Notes: generated from the letters alone by a model not told the origin. A DNA stretch of 64,000 bases from Erythrophleum ivorense (GCA_026724425.1 JAIUCV010000648.1:1-64000); one strand, 5' to 3'. Counted from the first letter of the stretch, positions 36,360-50,664 are shown. Numbers and translations are program-made.

Positions 36360-39300
36360 TGTAATACCTTAGCTACCTTAGCCTTCTCATCCCATTACCA
36401 AGGCTTAGTTTATACACTTTATATGAAGAGCAATATTTTTAATAGCATTATTTTGCGTTACGTAAGGCCCAACAATCTCAATTCATGCTTCATGGACCAC
36501 GTGGACTCCTCCATATTATTTCTACCCATATTACATCCATACAAGTTATAAACATCACCATTCATCTCATATATCTCGAGCGGGAACCATATATTACATA
36601 AACCAGATTTTGGCCTCGGGTTTACTATTCTAGTTTACTAATATGAACTTTAAAAAATTATAATTAATTTTAAAAAAATAAAAATAAGCAAAACATACCA
36701 TTCTGGAAAGCTCATCATGTTAACTATTGACTAAAAATAGTTCTAGACCAAAACAGAACATTTCACCTACGAAAATTGATGGAACAGTATTAAAGGTCAA
36801 GCTGTATTACTAGTACTATCATGCAATTTTAAAAATTTGTTTCTCCCTCTATAGGGATCTAAATAAGGTGATCTCAGTGGCTATAGAAAGCTTGTAGTGT
36901 CTAGTTTATGCCTATAAGATTTTATAGGCATTAGATATCATTTGTCTCACTTGTGATACAGAAATATAAACTGACCATATGAATAGTGCTATTACCATAT
37001 CAGCAGAATTTTCCCAACTTTAAAAAATGATAATGAATTATTTAGAGCTCCAAATTGGATGCTCTTTGACTCTAGAAAAAGCTCTAGATAAGACTATATT
37101 CAAACTAAATTTCATGGGGAAATTCATCCATTTGGTTAGTTTGGGGTTAAGCTCAAGATTTGGTCACTTTTAGCACTATAATTAGGTCAAAGTGGCACCA
37201 AATGTTCTTCTTAATATACCATAGCCACTTAAGCATGTCCCATAGCACAAAAACATCTTAGGGAAACCTCTCAAATGGTCCCAAACATCCTGGACCTCAA
37301 ACTCACCATGTCACTTGCATCTTTACACATATACATACTAGCATATGGGTGGTAAAATCTCACATTTCCATACATATAGCTCTAAGATTCATACATACAT
37401 CACATATATATACATTCAAACTTGTTTAAAAGGTTACATCTCATATACACCATATGAATACATTTCTTAACATCAATATGTCCCTAAAACAACTAGCTAG
37501 CTACTTCTTTGTTAAAATATTATGTTTCAAGGCATTTGGTCTCCTTTCCTTGGACTTCTTGGTTCACCTAGACATGAATAAGCATATAAAAAGGGACGAT
37601 TGAGATTTAAAGAATCTATGTAACATTTGGTCCCTTCGTAAATATAAAAAATGCAATGTTTAGTTTCTCCGTAAACGTAAAAAATAGGCCAGATACAAAA
37701 GAAAGTCTCCAAAATAGAAGGAATTGGGGCCAAATAAAATTATCATAAAATTATAAATAATAGAAAATGAGGATTTGAGCATTGAGTTGCCTAGAAATTA
37801 GGGTCGAAGTGATTCAAAAAATTTACCAAAAAGCCAGTGGCATTTTCATAAATATAAGAACTTTTTGAAAAACTCACAGGAAGGTTTTTTAAATGAAAGT
37901 TTTAAGTTCTCTAGGGTTCTCAAAGGCCCTGAAAACCATGGAAATTCTTGGGACGATTGAAGCCCCTCCAGTGGACATTTTCCCATGTCGGTATATCTGA
38001 ATTTTGACAAATTCGTTCGAAAAAGTTTTAGCTCCAATTTGAATGATTCCAAAGGCATTTTACTAAATTGGGAATATAAATTTCATAGTGGAGAAGACGG
38101 TTCTTAAAAAGGAGCTAAAACGAATTAGAAACGAAAATGCCAAAAATGAGGGACGAAATGAGAATTTTTGGAATTCTTTTGCTTTTAATACTCTCTCTTT
38201 CTCACACCCTCCCTTGCCCTCATTTTCCACCGTCTTTCTTCTGCCCAAAATAGAGAGGAGAATTAATTCTCTTAGGCACACAAGAAGGAGCACTCTTGGA
38301 GGGAGAAAAAGGCCAAGAAAAGGTAAGAAATTCCATGAAAAACTTTCTCCTTAGCAAGTCACTTCTCCTCCTTCTCCTCCTTATTTTTATGGGTTTGATG
38401 ATGCTTTTAAATCTATTTTGAAGGCAGAACAGAGGTGGAATTTTTGGATTTGGTGAGGGGAGGCTAGCCAAGTGAAGAACAAACCAAGAAAACTAAGAAT
38501 CCAAGGTATTTTGCTACTTCCTAAACTTAGGTCTCCTTGCTCCTCTTCTTTTCAATTCCCCCCATGTAAGACTAGCCATGAGGGATTAAATTTCTGGCCA
38601 AACCAAGAATGAATCACATGAATTAGGGTGTGGGAATTTAGAATATGTAAAGAAAACCAAGTAAAAGCCATTGGATTTTAAGTTAGCAAAGTGTAGGATT
38701 CTTGAAGAATTTATAAAAACTAATTTGATTAATGCATTCCCTAGCATATGTAAGTGTTTGTTTGAGTTCCTAAGACCTCTAAGAAGCCTCCCAAGTGGCT
38801 TTCCCATCAAGGAAAAATTGAAAACCTCTTGAACCCCAAATGCTTCCATAATGTCAGCCTAGGACAGATGGAGGGGTTAGAGAGTGTTTTAATTTATTCT
38901 AGCCTTAGTTTGGGACTTCATATAATGGTAGAAGGTGGGAGGAATCCTTGGGAAAAATTTAGAAGCCATAGATAATGAGATGGAGGTATAGGCTCCATAA
39001 TATAGCATAATGAAGCAACTCCTAGCTAGGCTCCTTAAAATAATTGTGTGATAACTCCAAAGGGTCTAAATGGAGTCAAGAATCATAGATTAAGGAGAGA
39101 AGGGAGCCAAGATTATGAATTTTTGCAGTTGCTTCATTAAGTGCCTTATGGAAGCATAATAGAGCCATAAACCAAAGTAGCATCATGTAAAATGTGTATA
39201 ATACCAAGGCTTATTCCCATGAGTAATTCATGCTTCTTTTGGTGTGTCTAGGCCAAGAGAAATGATCTCCACCTTCTTAGGTGTGTGATGTCAAGGGAGA

Positions 39301-42300
39301 GGACTCAAGGCTTCAGGAAAAAGTGTGTAATTTTTTTCAAGGTAGCTCTCTCCACCTTCTCTCATGCATAGATGTGTGCTTAGCTTGTCTTAGAATGTGT
39401 GTATGTGTATTTTCAACCCATGAAAAATATGCTAGTATGAATTCATATGCCATAGTTTTATGATGACATATTATATTTTATATGATGTTTATGATATGTG
39501 CTTGGGTTTACTTGAGTATGGTGAGGCCAAGAACCCTTAGCCATGGTGAAGATGAGCTAAGAACCCTTAAGATTAGTTGAGACAAAGCAAAGAGTCTCCC
39601 AAAAGCAAGAGGGATTCCCAAGAGCATGGTTGAGTCCAAGAATGTCTTAAAGAATGGGTGAGGCAAGTCCAATATCTACAAGAAATTAAGTGAGGCTAAT
39701 CCACTTGCTTGGCAAGCCTTTGTATGCTATGTATGACTTTCTCAAATGATGACAATGTCTCTTGAATGTTTGCACATGTCAACATGGCCATACATGTATT
39801 TATGAGACTTGTTTGCATCCATTATGGATGATTGAATGAGAGATGAGCTATTGGGATTCTTTGAATCTCATCCCCTCCTCTCCAATGCTCCAATATGCTA
39901 GGTGGACCTAAGGAGCAAGGCAATGGGAGCCAACCACATGAGAGATGAAGGAATGACATTAAAATGTAGAAATTTTGTTACTTTAAGGCCATAGGAATGA
40001 CATATGTTGAAATTCATGGTAGAATATGTCTTATGAAGTCATGAACATGTATAAATATGTTAATATGTTATATATAGATGAGAGAAAGCATTATGAAACC
40101 ATTAGAATGAAATTTGAGTATGTTATGACAATGTAGCTTCTTGAATGAGTTTATGTGATTGTGTATAATTGCAAGTGGCATAGCCAAAATGAGAGGCATA
40201 GAGTTTGGGACCATTTGGGTAGCTCACACAAGTACCATTTATGCTTTTATACTTGCCCAAGAGGTGCCAAACCCTAAGGGAAAACTATTTGGTCACTTTG
40301 GTACCCTATATGAAGCTAAAATTAACTATAATGGAACCCTATATCACTTTTTGGCCAAATGAGCTCTTCTTGATCTGAGATTTGCTATGCAATTAGGTCT
40401 CATTGAGAAATTTTTAGGAAGCTAAATATCATAATTTTCAGAGGTCTACAAAATATTTGATGAATTTTCAAATTTGGTAATTTTTTTTATTTTGGTTTGT
40501 TGCACTATTCATTTGGTCCAAAAATGAAATCTGTCACACAGGGCTCAAATGATGTCCAATTGCCAAAAAATTTTACACAGAGAAACTAGACATTTACAAT
40601 GACTTGTATCAACTAGAAGCACCTCATTTGGAGGTCTAGAGAGGGAGATATGAATTTTTTAAAATTCTATCCAGTATTAGAAGATTTACCCGACCTTAAT
40701 TATTGTTCTATTGAATTTCGAGGTCTATGCGTACCTGAGCTGGTATGGAGTTATTTTTCTCCTCTAACTGACATCTACATCTTTCTATATTGGTATCATT
40801 TACATAGATTGGATTTTTTTGAAATTAATTGGACATTTTCAAAGTTTTCTACAGAAATCTGTGACAGCATCAGAAGGCAATTTAACCTCTGGATCTTTTT
40901 GGATGTCAAACGTTCTTTATGGTAGATGTTATGGTCTGAAAATATTTTTAATGTGAATTAGACACCCACCAAAATGACCAAAATTGCATGATTTTTATTT
41001 TTCTAAAATTAGTTATGAATTTTCAAAGTTTGGTCAGAAAAGGAGTCAAATCTGGTCAAAATTTAATAGGCTTATTTTAAGTTTTCCTTTGAGTTCTATA
41101 AGTTGTGGGCCATGTTTTATGATCCAAATGAGTTGTATTCATGTAATTAAATATGAGAATGTATGGTGTGAGTTCATACGATCCACGTGACATTGAATAA
41201 ATTTTTTATACACAACGCAACGCAAAAATATTCATTATTTTTATGCTATTTCTTGGATTCTTCCATGAGATGTCTAATAGGAAGCAATAAAGATAGCATA
41301 CATAATGGATGCATATACATGTTCAAGAATGCATACCTAGCTTTCAAGCCACTAGTGAACATATACATAACATTTTCCAAGTTCAAGAAATTCATACATG
41401 ACATACATAGACTCTCAATGGCATTGGTTTAGCTTCACCCGTTTTCCTTAAAACTTTTGAATTTGTCTTACCCATTTTCAAAGGACTTTTAACTAAGCCT
41501 CACTCTTCTTGAGACTTTTGGCTTGGTCTCACCCAATTCTAAGGACTTTTGGCTCATCCTCATCATTGCTAAGGGACTTTTGGCATCACTATACCCATTC
41601 AAACCAAAACATATTTATAAAATACATTTCAAGATCATCATGGTACCATGGCATGTAGGCAATAGCTAAAAACATTTCTCATGGCATAAATATACATACA
41701 CACATCCAAGGATAAGAAAACATCCCCAAAATGCATGAGAGAAAGGTTAGAGAGTTATAATGGAGCAATTGCACACTTTTCTCTTAGAATTCTTCTCCCC
41801 CTTTTCAGCCAAGCCTTGCAATTAGGTAGCCCTTAGTTCTCTTGGCCTAGACACATCAAGTAAGACATATTTAGATCATGGGAACAAGCCCTAACTTCTC
41901 ACAAGCCTTATGCTATGCTACTTTCTCATATGGCTCCATTATACTTCTATACAAGACACAATGAAGCAACCTTTGGATTTTATGATCTTGGCTCTCATTT
42001 CTCACTCAATTCTAGTCTCTTGACTTCATTTAGACTCCTTGGAGTTATCACAATTTCATTCTAAGGAGCCTACACATTAGTTACTTCCTAATGTTTCATT
42101 ATGGAGCCTACACCTCCATCTCATAATTTATGCTTTCTAAAATTTTTTCAAGGCCTCTTTTGATATTTTTATATCATATTTAGTCCTATTCTAGCCTTAG
42201 AAAAATTTAAAACACTCCTTAGGTGCTTCAATCCTCCTTGGCTAAGACATAACAAGTGTATCGAGCCCATGAACTTTGCTTCATTTCCCTTAGGGCATGG

Positions 42301-43445
42301 CCACTTGTAAGACTTCCTAGGTGTCTTGAAAACTTATTAGATAACTTAAATTACTACAAGGAAGCTTCATCTTGGCCTAGGTACTACTAAATCCTTTGGT
42401 TTTGTATCTTGTTGTTTATAGGTTCTTTTTAAGTTATAATTGCTCCATATGGTTCCTTTTACCTTAAGACCTCATTTCCTATCAAGTTTTAGCTGAGATA
42501 AGGTCTCTAATATCTCCCCCTTATTCTGACCAAAATAGTGAAGGTGAAAGGAAGCCAAGAAGAAGCATGAAAACTATGATTTCCTTCCCTTATTTATAAG
42601 CTTTTCAAAGGCACTTTGTTATGCTTCCAAGAGCTCTTGTAATTTCTATCCCTTCCTTATAGAACTAGCCACCAAACATGTCCAAAGTAATTAACAAAAC
42701 TATAGGAGAAGAGAGGAGAAGGAGGAGAAAAGGTTTAGTAAAGGAAAGAACCTAAAAAACTAAGGAGATTTTACACTTTTCAAGCTTTCTCTTCTTCCTT
42801 TGACTCCCCCTCTTGGTGCGCCACTCAAGCCTCCTTTGGAATCTATTTGGAATAGAAACAAATTAGTCGAGAGAGTTGGAATAGAATGGGACGTGATTTA
42901 TAAGCCTAGGAGTCTATTTAAGTCACTTTTAAAATTTATAATTTAGTCCTCATTCTTGGTTTTATCTAATTGGGCTCATTTCAACTCCTTTTTGAAAACT
43001 ATCTTTCCTATCATAAAATTTAGGTCTTTTAACTTATAAAATTACTTTGGTTTCACCCAAATTAGATTTGAAACCATTTCAAATTGTTTGGCCAAAGTTT
43101 TGTCAACTAACGGCTGAAATTGCTCACCGGATAGGTTTCAACTATTCTGAGGGTTCTCATGGTTTTCAGGACTTCTAAGAACTCTGAAAAGCTCAAATTT
43201 CTCTTTTAAAAAACCTTCTTATGAGTTTTTCAATTTTGCCAAAAATTACGAAAAATGCCTTACTTTCTTTCACAAATTTTCTAACTCATCTAACTTGGAT
43301 TTCTGGACAACTCAAACTTCAAATTCTTATTTTTCATTATTTAAAATTTTATCCTAATTTTATTTAGTCTTGAATCATTCATTTCAGGAGACTTGCTTTT
43401 ATATCTGGTGAGTTTCGTGTATTTCTAGAGAAACTGGATGTTACA
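36360..43445 (+). mobile_element. Long LTR, plus orientation, holding a minus LTR
   Basis: Starts TGTAATACC at 36360 and ends GGATGTTACA at 43445. Subtracting the nested minus LTR (37619 to about 41298) leaves about 3.4 kb, the normal family length. G-box at 36498-36503; minisatellite at about 41430-41610; core-promoter region near 42885-42905 (gggacgtgatttataagcc). The left flank is HyPRP unit C (ATTGA) and the right flank is a gypsy internal region (AATTG), so the flanks do not match. The copy is either chimeric between two LTRs or lost one flank by deletion. Confidence 0.68.
37619..41298 (-). mobile_element. Long LTR, minus orientation, nested
   Basis: Starts TGTAACATT at 37619 inside plus LTR sequence (…gagatttaaagaatcta) and proceeds through all landmarks in reverse: terminal block, tttttccatgaaaaac region, minisatellite (about 39520-39700), caatatgctaggtgg landmark (about 39890) and U3 blocks with CACGTG (41184-41189). 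It fades out at about 41298 (ggaagcaataaagata), about 20 bases short of the expected GGTATTACA. The host LTR resumes about 25 bases late (catacataatggatgc), so a small deletion removed the right junction and its duplication. Confidence 0.7.
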
Positions 43446-44052
43446 AATTGCATATAACCCTTTGGCAACTCTTCTTCACTTCTTAAAGTAATTCCATTAT
43501 ATTTTTTTACATCTTCTATTTTATGAGCAATTATCATATTACTTAGAAGACTCTCTTGTGAACTATCATAGATGACATTAGCGAGTTTGCCTATTTAAGT
43601 TTTCAAGTTTCTAATTATGTCACCTTGCTTGGCCATATGGGCATTTTACTTGTTTATAGAGTATCTAATCATTTCTTCCAAGTTAGAATTATATTCTTGA
43701 ATGGAGATTTCTTCTTGTAGTTAGAAATTGAGAGATTAGAAAAGGTATATTGCATATGATGGACAAGCTTGACTTTGATTCTAGGAAAAATTTTACTCAT
43801 GACTCTAACTAGGAATATAAGTATTCTCATAAAAATTATTTTGATTTATATTAAAATCATCCCCCATCTATACCTTCTCTACATAATATAGGTACTGCTC
43901 TCTATAATGACCTTCCCTACAATTATCATAAGTTATGTGTAAGCATTGAAAATCACATAAATGAGTAGCATACCTAGTGTGCAAATAATAATCATCAAAC
44001 CTCCTACCAAATTCAGTTTCCTAAACAATCAAATTGGTTAAGTTATCAAGTT
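43446..44052 (-). pseudogene. Ty3/gypsy (Tat/Athila-like) gag remnant
   Basis: Minus-strand translation with several stops shows the conserved C-terminal gag stretch of Tat/Athila-type elements. An NHYREQ-like segment (here CREGHYREQY) is followed by QNNFYENTY-P-S, an NxxLEEMIRYSI block, and then AKQGDIIRNLKT-IGKLANVI, matching the usual QEASIRNLETQIGQLA pattern. It is truncated at the left by the LTR ending at 43445 and at the right by the solo LTR at 44053. Its continuation upstream (53050-53306) carries the primer-binding site. An old, inactive element. Confidence 0.72.
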
Positions 44053-46422
44053 TGTAATACCTTACTTTCTCTAGCTTTTCCATTCCATTGCAAGGCAAAA
44101 GTTCCGCACACTTACAAGAAAATAATGGATTTAATCACATTAAATGTGTGTTACGTCAGGCCCAAAAATTTCTTTGCATGGTTTATAGGCCGTATGAACC
44201 CTCAATATCATTTTTTATTCATAACACATCTATAGAAGTCATAACCATCATAAAACATCTCATGCTTCATAGGTTTAGCATCATGCATCAGCAATATAAT
44301 AGTTTGCTCTTGGGTTTGCCATGACAGCTTTTTGGTAAGAACTTTGAAAATTTATAAATAATTCTAAAAAAATTGAAATCAAACAACTGATAGTTTTCTG
44401 GAAAGCCCTAAGTGTCAAATAAAGACTAAAAATCATTCCAAACCATGGCAATATCAACTGGACTGTGAAAAACCACAAAACAATACCAAAGGTCTAACTG
44501 CTGGGTCTGTTGTCACAGGTTTCTAATATAAACTTTGAAAATTCATAAGTAATTTTAAATTTTTAAAATTAAGTAGACTATACCATTCTGGAACACTGTG
44601 GATGTCTACTAATGGTTAAAATAATTCCAGATCACGTAGACACCAAGTGAGTCGAGAAAAATAATGGAACAATACCAAAGGTTTGCCTACACTTTAAAAA
44701 TTTGGTTCTCTCTTTACAAAGCTCCAAATGAGGTGATCTCAACAGTATGGAAAGCTTATGGTGTATAGTTTATGCTTGTAAAATTTCATGGCCACTGGAC
44801 TCCATTTGACCCACGAGTGACATAGAAACAAAATTTGACCATATGAACAGTACACATTACCATTTTACATAATTTGGAACTTTGAAAAATCATAATAAAT
44901 TCTCTAGAGCTCTAAATTGTGTGTTCTTTGACTTTGTGAAAAGCTCTTGATGAGCCCTATTTGTTGGCCAAATTTCATGCAAAAACTCATCCATGTGGTT
45001 AGACTTTAGTTTAGCTCATAATTTGGTCACTTTTGATGATCAAAGTGGGTTTATAAGGCACCATTTAACCTTCTTTTTATTCCATAGCCACTTGAGCACG
45101 TCCCATAGCATAAAGATAGCTTAGGGAAGCATGTCAAATGGTCTAAACTATCATGGAACTGAAATTCACCATGCCACTTGTATTCATACACAAACACATA
45201 CTAGCACAAGGGTGGCAAATTCTCACATTTCCATACGTTTGGTTTCAAGATTCATACATACATCATAATTATATACATTTAATCTTGTTCAAATGGTTAC
45301 ATCTCATATATATCACATGGAAACATTTCTTGACATCAATATGCTATCGAATTGCCCATTTTTCTACTTTCTTGTCAGGAATAATGCTCCAAGGCATTTG
45401 GTCTCCTTTCATTAGAGTTCTTAGCTTACCTAGACATGAATAAGCATATAGAGAAGGAGGAGTGAGATTCAAAGAATCTTAATAGCTCTGAACCCTTTCA
45501 AACATATATAATGGATGCATTTACAAGTTAAAGAATACATACATGGCTTTCAAGCTACTAGTGAACATATACATAGCATTTTCCATGTTCAATATACTCC
45601 TACATAATATATATAGGCTCTCAAAGGCATTGGTTAAGCCTCACCCATTTTCCTTAGGACTTTTGGATTTGTCTCACATATTTTCAATGGACTTTTGACT
45701 AAGCCTCACTCTTATTGAGACTTTTGTCTAAGCCTCATTTGGTCTCACCCAATTTTAGGGATTTTTGGCTTATTCTCACCCTTTCTAAGGGACTTTTGTT
45801 ATCACCATACCCATTCCAGCCAAAACACATTCATAAAAATATATTTCAAGAATATCATGGTACCATAGCATGTAGGAAATAACTAGAAACATTTCTCATG
45901 GCAATAAATTGCAACTTAATGCAAATGCACACACTTTTCTCTTAAGATTCTTCTCCCTCTTTTTGGCCAAGCCTTGCAACTAGGTGGGCCTTGGTACTTT
46001 TGGCCTAGACATATCGAAAGAGACATAAATCACTCACGGAAACAAGCTTTGGCATCTTACATTTTCTATGTGAAGCTACTTTGTTCTATAACTCCATCAT
46101 CCTTCTATACAAGATCTTATGAAGCAACTATGAGAATTCATGATCTTGGCTCCCATTTCTCATTCATTTTAGGTCTCTTGACTCCCTTTAGACTCCTTGG
46201 AGTCATCACATATTCATTTTAAAGAGTCTAGTTATAAGTTGCTTCCTAATGTCTCATTGTGGAGCCTATACCTCTATCTCACATTCCAAGGCTTCTAAAT
46301 TTTTTTAAAGCTTCCTTTGATGTTCTCTTATCATATTTAGTCCCATTCTAGCCTTGGAACAAATTAAAACTCTCCTTAGGTGCTCCAAGCCTCCTTGGTT
46401 GAGACATAGCAAGTGTATGGAG

Positions 46423-48236
46423 TGTAAAGTCTCACATCGGATAGGAAGGTCCTGAGCTAAGGCCTTATAAGTGGGGGCGAAGCTCTCCCCACCAACGGTG
46501 CGCTTTTCCCTTGAGCGAAGGATGGGTAACCAAGCCCTCGAAACTTGGAAGAAGACAAAAACCTTGGGAGCGCGTGCTTGCACTGCGACCAAAGAACAAT
46601 ACCATTTGGAGCCTCTGTAAGTGTGTTGGTATCAGAGCCGACCTAGCCGCATGTGCAACCCGAGGACGGATTGGCCCCAAGGGGGGTGGATTGTAAAGTC
46701 CCACATCGGATAGGAAGATCCTGGGCTAAGGCCTTATAAATAGGGGCGAAGATCTCCCCACTAACGGCATGCTTTTCCCTTAAGCGAAGGATGGGTAACC
46801 AAGCCCTCGAAACTCGGGAGAAGACAAACCTTGGGAGCGCGTGCTTGCACTGCGACCAAGGAACAATACCATTTGGAGGCTCTATAAGTGTGTTGGTATC
46901 AGAGCCGGCCTAGCCGCATATGCAACCCGAGGACAAGTTAGCCCCAAGAGGGGTGGATTATAAAGTCCAACATCGAATAGGAAGGTCCTGGGCTAAGGCC
47001 TTATAAGTGGGGGCGAAATTCTCCCCACCAATAGTGCGCTTTTCCCTTGAGCGAAGGATGGGTAACCAAGCCCTTAAAGCTCGGGAGAAGACAAAAACCT
47101 TGGGAGCGCATGCTTGCACTGTGACCAAGAAACAATACTGTTTAGAGGCTCTGTAAGTGAGTACACATACAAAACCACCAAGGTATTATCCCTTCCTTCC
47201 CGGTTCTTAGGTCAAAGACCCTGTCTTCCCAGTTCATTGGGTTTTGTCCCTTCCCGAGAGATGGCTTCTCCCATTAGCTCTTAGGAAAAGCGCGCTTTGG
47301 TGGGGAGGGATTCTCTCCCACTTATATGGGCTAGTCACAGGCCCCTTCCAACCAATATGGGACTTTACAATCTACCCCCCTTGAGGGCTGACCCATCCTC
47401 TGATTGCACATGGGTCAAGATTGCTCTGATACCAACACACTTATAGAGCCTCCAAACAGTATTGTTCCTTGGTCGCAATGCAAGCACGCGCTTCCAAGGT
47501 TTTTGTCTTCTCCCGAGCTTCGAGGGCTTGGTTACCCATCCTTCGCTCAAAGGAAAAGTACGCCGTTGGTGGGGAGAGCTTCGCCCCCACTTATAAGGCC
47601 TTAGCCCAGGACCTTTCTATCCAATGTGGGACTTTATAATTCTAAGGATGGGTAACCAAGCCCTCAAAGCTCGGGGGAAGACAAAAACCTTGGGAGTGCG
47701 TGCTTGCACTGCGACCAAGGAACAATACCATTTAGAGGCTCTGTAAGTGTGTTGGTATCAGAGCCGGCTTAGCCGCATGTGCAACCCGAGTACGGGTTGG
47801 CCCCAAGAGGGGTGGATTGTAAAGTCTCACATCGGATAGGAAGGTCCTGGGCTAAGGTCTTATAAGTGGGGGCGAAGCTCTCCCCACCAACGGCATGTTT
47901 TTCCCTTGAGTGAAGGATGGGTAACCAAGCCTTAGAAGCTCGGGAGAAGACAAAAACCTTGGGAGCGCGTGCTTGCACTGCGACCAAGGAACAATACCGT
48001 TTGGAGGTTCTGTAAGTGTGTGAGTGGGAGCGCGTGCTTGCACTACGACCAAGGAACAATACCGTTTGGAGGCTTTATAAGTGTGTTGGTATCAAAGCTG
48101 GCCTAGCCGCATGTGCTTCGAAGGCTTGGTTACCCATTCTTCGCTCAAGGGAAAAGCGCGCCGTTGGTGGGGAGAGCTTTGCCCCCACTTATAAGGCCTT
48201 AGCCCAGGACCTTCCTATCCGATGTGGGACTTTACA
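46423..48236. mobile_element. Composite TRIM array (tandem and inverted)
   Basis: About nine LTR units of about 200 bp, full or partial. They start TGTAAAGTCCCACATCGG and contain ccttataagtgggggcgaagc and gaaggatgggtaaccaagccctc. Plus units: 46423-46625, 46692-46892, 46959-47158, 47645-47752 (partial), 47818-48021 and 48025-48086 (partial). Minus units: 47160-47369 (diverged), 47436-47638 and 48116-48236 (partial). Between several units lies a 65-70-bp internal domain: primer-binding site TGGTATCAGAGCC (initiator-Met tRNA) and a ccccaagaggggtgga polypurine tract. The array is bounded by TGTAAAG and CTTTACA and by TGGAG (46418-46422) and TGGAA (48237-48241). This is the size and layout of TRIM elements. 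No coding capacity; open frames across it are artefacts. Confidence 0.85.
46627..46639 (+). other. TRIM primer-binding site
   Basis: TGGTATCAGAGCC, complementary to the 3' end of initiator-Met tRNA, immediately after the first LTR unit. Further copies are at 46894-46906, 47753-47765, 48087-48099 (mutated) and, on the minus strand, 47422-47434. Confidence 0.8.
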
Positions 48237-50494
48237 TGGAACCTATAGTTGTCTTCATTTTCTTGAAGGGAATGACTCTTGTAAAGCTTTCTTGAGGTCT
48301 AAGGGACTCATACCATGTCTTACATAAGCTATAATATCTCTAGGAAAAATAAGATTTTATCATTTGTTTCAAAACCCTAAGTTGTACCAACTTAATTTCT
48401 AATGCATCTTAATTGAATTTCTTTGCATATTCTTACTCCTTACACTCCATAACCTATGTTTCTTTCTTGATTAAGTTAGAATTTATCTCCTTTTAGATGG
48501 GTCATAGGTTGGTCGAACTCACACCCTTGAAGAGCAAAAAGGAGATGCAAGGATAGCTAAGAAAATTACCTTGATTCCAGACTTTTCTAAAGGCTTCTTC
48601 CATTGCAATAGGCTTCTCTTTCAGACTCTAATCTTCTCCCTTTAACCCAGACCCAAAATAGTCTCAAATCATTCATGAAAACCATAGGAAAAAAAAGGAG
48701 AAAGAGGATAATATCTTTTATAAAGGAGGAACCATGAAATCCTACACTTTTTCTTACCTTTTGCAAGCTTTTTCCCTTCTTCTTTGCTCCTCCCTTGTGC
48801 ATTAGTTGCTATTGGTCTCTCTTTTGTTTTGGGCAGAAGCTAAGTTAATTTTAGTAGGGGAAAAGAGTGGAATGTGTATTATGTAATACCATACTCATTA
48901 AAGTTCTCAACTCATCATCAAAGGCTAGCTTCATATTCTTACATGGAAAATAAGCATATTTAATGGTAATAAATTGCGTTACGTAAGGCCCAAAAATTTC
49001 ATTTCATACTTCATGAACCATATAAACTTATCTATATCATTTTCTATCCATAACAAATCCATACAAGTCATACACATCACGAAACATCCCAAGAGTTTTA
49101 GATTTGGAACCATGCTTCACCAAAAACCAGAATTTCTCTCGAGTTACAGAGGTAGATTTCTGACATTAACTTTAGAAAATCATAATTAATTCTAGAAAAA
49201 TAAAAATCAAGAAAATAATAGCTTTTGGGAAATCTCTAAATGTCAAACACAGGGTAAAAATCATTCCAAACCATAAAAGCATCAACTGGACCACAAGTGA
49301 CAACATAATAGCACTAAAGATTCAACTGTCCAGGTTTGCTATTATAGGTTTCTGATATAAACTTCAAAAATTCATAACTAATTTTAAAAAAAATCAAAAT
49401 CTAGCAAACCATACCATCTAGAAAGCTCTGGGTATCTACTAAAGATAAAAATAATTCTAGACCAATGACATGGCCTTTAACCCATGGAAATTGATGAATA
49501 GTAACTTAGGTCAAGCTGCATTACTGGTACTGACATGCAACTTCAAAAATTCATTTCTCCCTCTACAGAATTCCACTTGAGGTGATCTTAGTTGCTATGA
49601 AAATCTTATGATGTCTAGTTTATGCCTATAAAATTTCATAAGTATTAGACTTCATTTGTCCCATGTGTGACACAGAGAAGCAAACTAATTAAATGAATAG
49701 TAATCATACCATTTCTACACAATTTGGCCAACTTTGAAAAATCATAATAAATTCTCTAGAGCTCCAAATTAGGTGCTCTTTAGCTCTGTGAAAAGATCTA
49801 GATGAGACTTACTTACTGGCTAAATTTCATGAAAAAAATCACTTCTTTGGTCAGACTTTGGTTCAACTTACCATTTGGTCAAATTTGAAGTCCAAAATGG
49901 GATTTTAAGACACCAATTGCTCTTCTTGACTTTCCACAACCACTTGAGCAAGTCTAAAAGCATAATTATGACATATAAAAGCATATCAAATGATCTAAAT
50001 CATCATAGAGCTCACACTCACCATGCCACTTGCATTTATACATAAACACATACTAGCACAAGGGTGGTAAATTTTCACATTTTTATACATTTAGCTTCCA
50101 CATTGATACATACATCATATATATATATATATACATTTGAACTTGCTCAAAGGTCTACATCATATATACATCTCATGGATACAATTCTTGACATCATAAT
50201 ACAAATACAAAGCTTATGTCTCTATCCCTTTGTCAAAGACTTGCCTCTCATAGTTGTTGGTCACTATTTCTTAGTCTTCTTGGTTCACCTAGACATCGTT
50301 AGGCATGTATGGAGGAAGAGTGAGATTCAAAGAATCCCAATAACTCTTAATCCTTTCAAACATATATAATGGATGCTAAAACATGTCAAAGAATGCATGC
50401 ATGGCTTTCAAGCTATTAGTGAACATATACATAACATTTTTCATATTTAAGAAACTCATACATAACATACATAGGTCATCAATGGCATTAGTTT

Positions 50495-50664
50495 AGCCCC
50501 ACCCACTTTCCTTGGGGCTTTTGGATTTGCCTCACCTATGTTCAAAGGAATTTTGACTTAGCTTCACTCTTTTTGGGACTTTTGGCTTTGTCTCACCTAC
50601 TTCTAGGGACTTTTGACTCATCCTTACATTTATTAAATGACTTTTGGTATCCTTAAACCCATGC
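50495..50664 (+). repeat. Internal LTR minisatellite
   Basis: Plus-orientation array of about 30-bp units built on gacttttggctttgtctcaccya, equivalent to 10165-10349 in reverse. Confidence 0.75.

Noticed and set aside
46423..48236. Cassandra-type TRIM carrying 5S rRNA
   Set aside because: The gaaggatgggtaacc segment recalls 5S rRNA (aggatgggtgacc), but the rest of the 5S internal promoter is not visible, so only a generic TRIM call is made.
46305..48327. Several overlapping 60-100 codon frames on both strands
   Set aside because: They are translations of TRIM LTR units; frames on opposite strands mirror each other because units are inverted.
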